Both the position numbers and the translations under genes were made by a program. This document shows positions 8,840 to 15,558 of a stretch of 53,800 nucleotides of DNA, piece by piece; the first letter of the stretch is position 1; each line of letters opens with the position of its first letter. The stretch comes from Gammaproteobacteria bacterium (GTDB lineage: Bacteria; Pseudomonadota; Gammaproteobacteria; Pseudomonadales; Azotimanducaceae): positions 1 to 53,800 of the forward strand of contig JAPOXO010000099.1 in NCBI GenBank assembly GCA_026707045.1. The letters are read 5' to 3'. Below the pieces are notes generated by a model, which was given only the letters and a program-made list of their open reading frames with translations, was not told the DNA's origin and did not search any database.

Positions 8840-9843
8840 AGACATACGACATCTACGGGATTGGCAATGCGTTGTTGGATTCCGAATACGCGGTGTCCGA
8901 CTCTTTCTTGGTTCAACACAGCATCGACAAGGGAAGAATGACCCTCATTGATCGCGATCGACGGGCTACTTTGCTCGGTGCGGTGGCCCACCAAGAGCCC
9001 AACAGTGTTGGTGCCGGTGGTTCGGCGGCAAACTCCACATACGCAGCACAAGGATTCGGTTGTCAAAACTACTTTGCGGGAGTCGTTCGCAACGATGCAG
9101 TCGGTCTGACGTTCTCACGAGAACTTTCAAATGCTGGAATAGACTCGCTGGCCGCAACCGAGAAAGCTGCACCTCATTCAGGGCAGTGCATCATCTTTGT
9201 TACCGAAGATGGACAAAGAAGCATGAACACCTATCTCGGAATATCCGAGACGCTAGATGAGCATCACGTTGAGGAGCATGTTGTTGCGTGCTCCAGCTGG
9301 GCCTATATAGAAGGATACTTGGTGAGTTCAAGTACCGGATGTGCTGCCGCAAGGAGAACTCGGGAGATTGCCGTTCAGAACGGCGCAAAAACCAGTCTGA
9401 CTCTAGCAGACGTATCGATCGTTCGGGCTTTTCGGGAAGCTATGAATGAAGTAATTGGTGATGCGTTGGATTTGGTGTTCTGCAACATTGAAGAAGCTTT
9501 GGAATGGTGTGAGACGGACCGACTGGACACAGCGGCGAAACGCATACTCGATATTGCTCGTTATGCGGTTATCACCGTCTCCGAGAAAGGCTGTTACTTG
9601 ACGGGTTCCGATGGAGTCACTTATGTAGCTGGATTTCCGGTGCAACCAGTCGATAGCAATGGTGCCGGCGACATGTTCGCAGGTGCATTCCTCGCCGCCT
9701 TGCAACAAGGCTCTTCAATGGAGCAAGCAGCGCGATTCGCAAATTACGCAGCGTCACACGTGGTTCAAATATATGGACCTCGACTACCGTCCTTCGGGAA
9801 GTACTCCTCAATTGCAAGGTCTTTCAGTCAAACTGGAACATGA
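8836..9843 (+). CDS. PfkB-family carbohydrate/nucleoside kinase, probable adenosine kinase
   Basis: A 335-residue ribokinase-fold kinase. The N-terminal VYGIGNAL-type strand (here DIYGIGNALLDSEY) and the GAGGSAANSTYAAQGFG segment form the substrate site. The C-terminal DSNGAGDMFAGAF holds the anion hole and catalytic Asp typical of PfkB enzymes. Full-length similarity to proteins usually labelled adenosine kinase in proteobacteria supports phosphorylation of adenosine to AMP, but the substrate cannot be settled from sequence; a sugar or other nucleoside is possible. The start ATG overlaps the hemL stop (ATGA). Its 3' end overlaps the convergent sfsA by 16 bases. Confidence 0.85.
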   Translation: MKTYDIYGIGNALLDSEYAVSDSFLVQHSIDKGRMTLIDRDRRATLLGAVAHQEPNSVGAGGSAANSTYAAQGFGCQNYFAGVVRNDAVGLTFSRELSNAGIDSLAATEKAAPHSGQCIIFVTEDGQRSMNTYLGISETLDEHHVEEHVVACSSWAYIEGYLVSSSTGCAAARRTREIAVQNGAKTSLTLADVSIVRAFREAMNEVIGDALDLVFCNIEEALEWCETDRLDTAAKRILDIARYAVITVSEKGCYLTGSDGVTYVAGFPVQPVDSNGAGDMFAGAFLAALQQGSSMEQAARFANYAASHVVQIYGPRLPSFGKYSSIARSFSQTGT

Positions 9844-10520
9844 AAGGGAATTTGCTTGTCAAGAGCCAATGCCGTCGGGCTAACTGACCAACGATAGGCA
9901 AGAATCTCAACTCTGTCAGCTACGGCTTCCCTGACTGCTCGTCCATAACTGGGATCGATGTCCTCTGCTATAGTGATTTGGTCTACTCCTGAGTGTGGCA
10001 CGCAGAAGAACAAAATCGCTCGAATTCCGTTTTTTGCGCAATTTTTAAGCGCATTCAAGTGTCTGGTAGCCCTAATGCTCTCTGCATCGGGAAATACTCC
10101 CATACCGCGTCGTAACCACGAAACCATCTTGACTTCCATCACAACGTTCTCCGAGCCAAAGTCGAATCGGCCGCGCTCTCCTGGAATTGGGACTTCTCGT
10201 GACCATACCGATTGCTTAGCAAGTTCCGGAATCTCATTGGACAATAACGCCTCTTGAACCAGCTGATTGGCACGAGCAGTATTTACGCAGACGCGAAAGC
10301 CCTGTTTAGTCTCTACGAACTCAAGCGAATGCGGCAACTTTCGTTTGGGATTAGTACTGGTAGAATACCAAGCCTTGGATCCCGGGTCTGCACATCCGTG
10401 CATTGCACCAGTATTGGCGCAGTGCATCGTCAAAGTTTCGTTTTCAGTCAGAACATCCGCGAAGAACCGCTTGTAACGTCGCAGAAGAATCCCTTCCTTC
10501 AGCTTCGGATTGAATTTCAC
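9828..10520 (-). CDS. sfsA: SfsA family DNA-binding/sugar fermentation stimulation protein
   Basis: The 230-residue product matches E. coli SfsA (234) throughout: LLRRYKRFFADVL, LTMHCANTGAMHGCADPG, WYSTSTNPKRKLPHSLEF, CVNTARANQLVQEAL, a nuclease-like core with RGRFDFG and VMEVKMVSW, and RAILFFCVPHSG. SfsA was described as a DNA-binding regulator of sugar metabolism in E. coli; its real biochemical role is unclear and the fold resembles nucleases. The frame is open to a TTG at 10559, but the GTG at 10520 (VKFNPKL aligned with E. coli MEFSPPL) matches the family start and is preferred. It is divergent from dksA, the same pairing of neighbours as in E. coli. Confidence 0.92.
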   Translation of the reverse strand: MKFNPKLKEGILLRRYKRFFADVLTENETLTMHCANTGAMHGCADPGSKAWYSTSTNPKRKLPHSLEFVETKQGFRVCVNTARANQLVQEALLSNEIPELAKQSVWSREVPIPGERGRFDFGSENVVMEVKMVSWLRRGMGVFPDAESIRATRHLNALKNCAKNGIRAILFFCVPHSGVDQITIAEDIDPSYGRAVREAVADRVEILAYRWSVSPTALALDKQIPFHVPV

Positions 10521-10623
10521 TGCATGATCAACTACTAAATTGCGTGTCCAAGCTAGCAATCGGCGGAGATTTTTGGTATGTTTGCACGATTCTCAATCAG
10601 GAGCTCTGCTCTAAATTCTTCAA

Positions 10624-12171
10624 ATGACATTGCCAGCAGATACACAGAATACTTCCAATGAAACAGGAACTCGGTCCACCAACAAAAGAGCCACTCCCCA
10701 GCTGAAGGCAAAGGCAACCATGTCGTCTACCAAGGGAGCAGCGGCATCCGGACGTTCCAAAACGGTCGCCATGGCAGCCAAAAACCCGGGCAAGTCTGTG
10801 AGTTCAAAGAAAGTGAAAACAGGCCCGAAGCCGAAACCCAAAAAGTCCAAAAAAGCCCTCTCAGCTGTGGAGAAGACTAAAGCATCGCCAAAGGCAAAAA
10901 AGCAAAAGGCCCAGCCGAATAAGACATCCTCTGCGAAAACTTCAAAATCAGCGCCGAAGAGAGCACCGGCAAAAAAACAAGCTTCCAAAGTCGCTAAATC
11001 GAAGACCTCAGCCAAGACACGTAAAGCTCCAGCAAGACGTCGTCCAACCGCTCGAACCGTGGTCGCTGCAATCGATAGAGCCTTTAATGCACTGGAAATT
11101 CTCAAAGAGTATGTGCTAATTTCCGAGGAGGAAGCAACGGTTGTAAGGTCGTCGTCCAAGACTCCCACGAAGAAAGCAATGGCGAAGAAGCCTGCAGCAA
11201 AGACCGCTGCCAAGAAGTCGACTTCTGATCCAAGGAAAAAGACTTCAGATTCGACAAAATCAAGTCGAGCGGCAAAAAGTACCGCCAAAAAAACAGCCGC
11301 TCCTAAACATGCAAAAAGAACAACGGGCCAGAAGACTCCTGCGAAGAAGGTCGCGCCAAGGCCTTCTCAGAAACGAGCAACCAAGAAATCGCCGACAGCG
11401 GCTAAAGCAGCCAAATCCAAGGCAGGTGCGACAAAAACTAGCTCGAAACGTGCGTCGAAGCCCAAATCCAAAGCTTCTACATCAAAAACGAAGACAAAGC
11501 AAAGTTCCAAAGCTAAGTCGACAACCACTTCAAGCAGGTCAAAATCCAAATCAAGTAGATCGAAAAAAGCGGCAGACGATCCCGGCTCTATAGAGCCGAC
11601 TAGGTCGGCCCTTCAAGTACGTCAAACGGAAAAAATAAGCAAACTGGCCGCGATTTCTTCAGCGAGCGCGCGTAAGGCGGGCGCGGCGACCCGGCTCAGA
11701 ACGGCAAAGGCGGAACCACCCGCCCTCAGTCCCGCTGCTGCTACCACTGGATTCTTAAGAAATCTGGGAATAAAGCCATATTCGCCTCGCGCAAATGAGC
11801 CTTACATGGCCAAGAATCAACACGGCCACTTTCATGAAATCCTCATTCGCTGGCGAGACAAACTCATGGAAGACGTAGACCGCACCGTCAACAACATGCA
11901 AGGTGAAGTGTCTAATCTGCCCGACCCGGTCGACCAGGGTACCAACGAGGGAATCTTTGAAGGCGAATTACGCACAAGGGACAGGGAACGCCAGCTGATC
12001 AACAAAATTGCGCAAGCTCTTGAGAAGCTGGAAACCGAGGACTACGGTTACTGCGACGACTGCGGCATTGAAATCGGTTTACGTCGATTGGAAGCCAGAC
12101 CTATCGCGACAAAGTGTGTAGATTGCAAAGAACGCGACGAAGTTCGCGAGAAGCAGCAACGTGGCGGTTAA
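10624..12171 (+). CDS. dksA: DksA transcription factor fused to a long histone-H1-like N-terminal domain
   Basis: DksA binds the secondary channel of RNA polymerase and, with ppGpp, resets promoters such as rRNA promoters. Residues 376-515 are a complete DksA (E. coli 151 residues): a start GFLRNLGIKPY, a coiled coil with tip DPVD (434-437), and a four-cysteine zinc finger C477, C480, C498, C501, ending REKQQRGG. Before it lie about 375 extra residues. Residues 1-140 and 176-318 are low-complexity Lys/Ala/Ser/Thr/Pro repeats like eukaryotic H1 tails and bacterial AlgP or Hc1-type proteins. A predicted helical segment (141-174, TVVAAIDRAFNALEILKEYV) lies between them, and 319-375 is a linker. 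The frame is open without interruption. The ATG at 10624 is the first start after an in-frame stop; its ribosome site is weak. Position next to gluQ and sfsA confirms DksA. Confidence 0.93.
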   Translation: MTLPADTQNTSNETGTRSTNKRATPQLKAKATMSSTKGAAASGRSKTVAMAAKNPGKSVSSKKVKTGPKPKPKKSKKALSAVEKTKASPKAKKQKAQPNKTSSAKTSKSAPKRAPAKKQASKVAKSKTSAKTRKAPARRRPTARTVVAAIDRAFNALEILKEYVLISEEEATVVRSSSKTPTKKAMAKKPAAKTAAKKSTSDPRKKTSDSTKSSRAAKSTAKKTAAPKHAKRTTGQKTPAKKVAPRPSQKRATKKSPTAAKAAKSKAGATKTSSKRASKPKSKASTSKTKTKQSSKAKSTTTSSRSKSKSSRSKKAADDPGSIEPTRSALQVRQTEKISKLAAISSASARKAGAATRLRTAKAEPPALSPAAATTGFLRNLGIKPYSPRANEPYMAKNQHGHFHEILIRWRDKLMEDVDRTVNNMQGEVSNLPDPVDQGTNEGIFEGELRTRDRERQLINKIAQALEKLETEDYGYCDDCGIEIGLRRLEARPIATKCVDCKERDEVREKQQRGG

Positions 12172-12180
12172 GTCAGAAAC

Positions 12181-13059
12181 ATCTCTCAGCAAAACTATGT
12201 AGGGCGTTTCGCCCCAACAAACTCAGGGGCTCTGCATCTGGGATCGCTACTGGTCGCAGTTGCAGGATTCCTTGATGCTCGCTCCCAGGAGGGTCGCTGG
12301 CTCCTGAGAATTGATGACCTCGATACTCCTCGCGTAAGCCAGGATGCCGAACGAGAAATTTTGACTTCACTCGAATGTCACGGATTGTATTGGGATGGAG
12401 AGCCAGTTCACCAGCAAGAACATCTTGCGCTCTACGAACAAGCGCTCAACGAACTTGTCCTTAAAGACTGCACCTTCCCATGCACGTGCAGACGCAAAGA
12501 CATTGACCGAACGGTAGGCTGTGTTAGAAACTGCTGCTCTGTGACGACTGAACCTCAGCAACCCCATTCAATCCGGATGCGGCTTTCTCTTCATGACATT
12601 GAGGTCCACGATGAAATTCAAGGCACGATGCACGGTCGCGAATGGTCCACAATAGAGAATATTGCCATCTGGCGGCGAGAGGGAATCCCAACCTATCCGC
12701 TCGCAGTAGTCGTCGACGACAATATCATGGGTATAACCCATATCATTCGTGGATCCGACCTTGCCGCAAACACAGTGCAACAGTTGTCCTTGCTGGCTGA
12801 GCTAGGTTGGAAGCGGCCGAGATATGCGCATATTCCCGTTCTAAATGATCGAAGCGGAGAGAAGCTGTCAAAGCGAGATGAAGCAACGACCATAGATAAA
12901 AGACATGCACGACAAAATGTAATCTGGTCAATGCAGCTTCTTGGAATGGATCCACCTCAACGAATGACGCTCGATGATCTACTCAACTGGGGAATCGAAC
13001 ACTGGTCACGATACCGAATTCCCTCAGAACCGAGTCTCTCAAGTTTCGTGAGTGCCTAG
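12181..13059 (+). CDS. gluQ: Glutamyl-Q tRNA(Asp) synthetase with apparent AUC start
   Basis: Truncated GluRS paralogue that attaches glutamate to queuosine in the anticodon of tRNA-Asp. It has the class I core YVGRFAPTNSGALHLGS (HIGH-like), LLRIDDLDTPR, the KMSKS-like KLSKR, and no anticodon-binding domain. The zinc site reads C-T-C then C-x3-C; the third ligand is Tyr in E. coli. No in-frame ATG, GTG or TTG exists between the dksA stop (12169-12171) and 12361, yet the active site lies in that interval. An ATC at 12181 falls exactly five residues before the conserved Tyr, where E. coli has its start Met, so I place the start there. Readthrough from dksA (same frame) or a sequence error are alternatives. 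The dksA-gluQ order is standard in this class. Confidence 0.85.
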   Translation: MSQQNYVGRFAPTNSGALHLGSLLVAVAGFLDARSQEGRWLLRIDDLDTPRVSQDAEREILTSLECHGLYWDGEPVHQQEHLALYEQALNELVLKDCTFPCTCRRKDIDRTVGCVRNCCSVTTEPQQPHSIRMRLSLHDIEVHDEIQGTMHGREWSTIENIAIWRREGIPTYPLAVVVDDNIMGITHIIRGSDLAANTVQQLSLLAELGWKRPRYAHIPVLNDRSGEKLSKRDEATTIDKRHARQNVIWSMQLLGMDPPQRMTLDDLLNWGIEHWSRYRIPSEPSLSSFVSA

Positions 13060-13117
13060 TCGTGTCGATGGTTCATGTTCTACTCTCTTTTCAACGTATG
13101 TTTAATGGCCAGTTGTA

Positions 13118-14428
13118 ATGGGTATGGTTATCTGCAATGTGATTGACAACGAACCCATAAAGCGATTGGTCTATGAGTGCATGTCGATCTGTAACCACTC
13201 GATAGTGGAGTGCTCTACAGAAGATCTAGCCACGAGTTCTCCCCGAGACACGTTCTCGGCAATATTGGCACCATCGAGAATCGTCGACCAGTCCGCCCTA
13301 CTAAGACGGCTCTCATCGCACGCCCCTGTAATTATTGTGGACGAACGTCCAACCGTACGAAAAGCCGTCGATGCAATACGCAATGGCGCGCATGACTATA
13401 TTCCTGTCGGTACGCAGCAAGAGTTGAGTGACGCAATACTCCATTCAATCAATGAATTTCAAATCGAAGGCGGAAGATTTACCTTGGAGCAGGAAATTTT
13501 GGGAGATTGTGACGAAATTCGAGAATTAAGAAACTTGATTCGAAAGGTTGCTCCTACAGATGGCCCAGTGTTGGTACAAGGCGCAACAGGCACGGGCAAG
13601 AGTCTTGTTGCCCATTCCATTCACGCGATGAGCAACAGGGCGGATCGTCCGTTCGTGAAGTTGGATTGCGATCGACTACCTCCTGACCGGGCCATGAGAG
13701 AATTGTTCGGCAATGGGCACGGAGAGGTCCAATCCGGTCGTGTCGCAGCTTCTGATGGCGGCACACTGTTTCTTAATGAGATTGGAAACTTGCCCAGCGA
13801 AGCACAAGCGGCACTCTTGCACCTCCTCGACCACGGAGAGATTCAGCAATTTGAAGAAGCCCAACCAACGACGGTCGATACCCGTCTAATCGTTGGAAGT
13901 GTGTTTTCGCTGGACGCGCTTTCCGAACTCGGCAAAGTCGGAAGCAGCCTTTGCATCAGATTGAGCCAATTTCGATTGACCCTGCCGTCGCTAATGGATA
14001 GAGGTTCCGATGTCTTGTTGTTGGCGGAAGACAAACTAGAAAAGCACAGTTCAGGTCTAGGAAGAAGCGAGTTGGGATTTGAAGATTCGACGGTAACGCG
14101 AATGATGTCGTATGACTGGCCCGGTAACGTCCGAGAACTCGATCAAGCGGTAGAAAGAGCCGTATTGGTAAGCGAATCAGATCGCATACTTCCTGCAGAT
14201 CTCGGAATTGATTCCATTCCTCCGCCTCAGCGCGAGAACGAACAATTCAGTGGCGAATTCACTTCACTGGAGGATTACTTTATCGAGTTTGTGCGCTCGA
14301 ATGAGGAACGCTTTACAGAGACAGAACTTGCCGAAAAGCTGGGAATATCTAGAAAGAGTTTGTGGGAACGGCGCAACAAACTCGGCATTCCTCGACAACG
14401 CGCCAAGGTCAAACGCTTGCACTCATAG
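13118..14428 (+). CDS. Degenerate NtrC/CbrB-like AAA+ response regulator lacking the GAFTGA loop
   Basis: 436 residues in three parts: receiver-like domain (1-115), AAA+ domain (about 127-365) and a Fis-type helix-turn-helix (about 398-428, TETELAEKLGISRKSLWERR). It occupies the cbrB position of Pseudomonas (gluQ-cbrA-cbrB-pcnB), but no cbrA kinase is present. Walker A is intact (GATGTGKS, 155-162). Walker B reads LFLNE with Asn220 for the usual Asp. ELFG is followed at once by NGHGEVQSGR, so the sigma-54-contacting GAFTGA loop is missing. The receiver reads AILAPSR where the phosphorylated Asp normally lies. WPGNVREL (sensor II) is kept. It is probably a DNA-binding regulator that neither takes a phosphate nor activates sigma-54, comparable to TyrR-like proteins. 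Target genes are unknown. Confidence 0.85.
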   Translation: MGMVICNVIDNEPIKRLVYECMSICNHSIVECSTEDLATSSPRDTFSAILAPSRIVDQSALLRRLSSHAPVIIVDERPTVRKAVDAIRNGAHDYIPVGTQQELSDAILHSINEFQIEGGRFTLEQEILGDCDEIRELRNLIRKVAPTDGPVLVQGATGTGKSLVAHSIHAMSNRADRPFVKLDCDRLPPDRAMRELFGNGHGEVQSGRVAASDGGTLFLNEIGNLPSEAQAALLHLLDHGEIQQFEEAQPTTVDTRLIVGSVFSLDALSELGKVGSSLCIRLSQFRLTLPSLMDRGSDVLLLAEDKLEKHSSGLGRSELGFEDSTVTRMMSYDWPGNVRELDQAVERAVLVSESDRILPADLGIDSIPPPQRENEQFSGEFTSLEDYFIEFVRSNEERFTETELAEKLGISRKSLWERRNKLGIPRQRAKVKRLHS

Positions 14429-14600
14429 TAATGAGTCAACCGCCAAAATCTGGTCGAGCATCTTACAAGCAGCACATTTCTACAACTCTGTAGGTGAAGA
14501 ACATTCGATGAATGGATTGGCACTCCACTTCTCGCAAGCCGGACCACACGAAAACAGAACTGCTCGCGAATCAAAATTTCCTATGGAAAATTCCGCCAAT

Positions 14601-15137
14601 TCAATCCTGTGTCTCTAGCAGGGCTTCCAGTGAAGCTGTCAAGCTTCGCTCCACAAACCACTCTTTAAGTTTGTCATTGGCGAACACGAACTCTCCGGAT
14701 ACCCAATCTCCGCAAAGGACGTAAGGCAGCCAATACCTGTCGTCCTCCCACATGCTCTCATACGGAACTAGCTCTCTCGGACACCAAAAAGGATCCGCTT
14801 CTTTAGTCCCCCGTGGAGTCCCCTCGAACTTGTCCACTAAAAACACATAACCCTCCAGGGAAAAGCAAGTTTCCAAGTCAAGAAACTTCAATGTCGCGCA
14901 ACGATGGAGTTTCTTCGCCCGAATCCCCACTTCTTCGTGCAGTTCCCTGACGGCGCACTCTTCGGCAGACTCTCCGGATTCCAATTTGCCGCCGGGCGCA
15001 TTGACTTTCCCGCGACCATGTCCCCTCAGTTTCCTGATTAGCAATACCGATTGGTTGCTAAGAACATATACAAGAGTCGCTCGATCTCGAGGAATCCAAC
15101 CTTGGGAGATTAATGCGTTCAATCTAGCTCTCCGCAA
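14601..15137 (-). CDS. Nudix hydrolase, MTH1/MutT-like (probable oxidised-nucleotide diphosphatase)
   Basis: A 178-residue Nudix protein with a perfect Nudix box at 50-72 (GKLESGE then REL-EEVG). Outside the box, the C-terminal part (EADPFWCP, then YESMWEDDRYWLPYVL, then GEFVF) resembles mammalian MTH1, including the MWxDDxYW segment that holds the purine. A role cleaning 8-oxo-dGTP or related oxidised purine nucleotides is therefore likely, though substrate choice cannot be proven here. The TTG at 15137 opens the frame; no ATG fits upstream of the first strand, and the true start could be slightly inside. It is encoded opposite to its neighbours, between the CbrB-like gene and pcnB. It ends 172 bases from the regulator gene; that gap shows nothing recognisable. 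Confidence 0.87.
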   Translation of the reverse strand: MRRARLNALISQGWIPRDRATLVYVLSNQSVLLIRKLRGHGRGKVNAPGGKLESGESAEECAVRELHEEVGIRAKKLHRCATLKFLDLETCFSLEGYVFLVDKFEGTPRGTKEADPFWCPRELVPYESMWEDDRYWLPYVLCGDWVSGEFVFANDKLKEWFVERSLTASLEALLETQD

Positions 15138-15558
15138 CCAGTAGCACTTTTCTGCCGCAGAAGATCGGTGAGTTTTGAGTTGGTTGCACGCTAGTTTCGA
15201 GTCTCGAATCGGAGGTTACATGCTAATCACTACCGTGACGGTAAACAAATCGCGGAATGATTTTCTCCCTTCGAATTCGAGACTTTCATCGTATGGCTCG
15301 AGCAACCAATAACTAGTGACTATGTCCAGCGCAATCATGAATTTTGGTCTCTGACGAACTACACGACGTTCTTTCCCGGTACGGAGAGTACGTAAACGAT
15401 CGGCTTCGGGGAGAAAGCTACGATTCCAATCTGAGAATTGCTGGCTCGAGTGATGCTTCTTGAAACGACTGTTTCTCGTTGATCGTCAACAATTCCAATT
15501 CGCTAGCGACATGTTGCAATAAAATTGTGTCAACTCCTTCAAAAGCCCGTCGCACGGT
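15138..15558. promoter_or_regulatory. 421-base intergenic region before pcnB with two perfect 13-bp palindromes
   Basis: No gene can be supported here. Two perfect odd palindromes stand out: TTCGAGTCTCGAA at 15196-15208 and TACCGTGACGGTA at 15231-15243, 22 bases apart. A 30-codon frame starting ATG at 15220, preceded by GGAGG at 15211-15215, overlaps the second palindrome; it could be a leader peptide or chance. The region must hold promoters for pcnB (plus) and the Nudix gene (minus). Operator function of the palindromes is an inference from symmetry and position. Confidence 0.45.

Noticed and set aside
10620..11288. 222-codon minus-strand open frame rich in Phe, Ala and Leu opposite the DksA extension
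   Set aside because: It is the complement of Lys/Ala/Ser codons (AAG to CTT, GCC to GGC); no family match and no ribosome site. The plus frame ends in a perfect DksA.
12161..12202. gluQ starting at GTG 12161 with a -1 frameshift
   Set aside because: That frame ends at TAG 12200-12202 and the C-AAA-ACT at the junction is not a good slippery heptamer; an AUC start or a base error is simpler.
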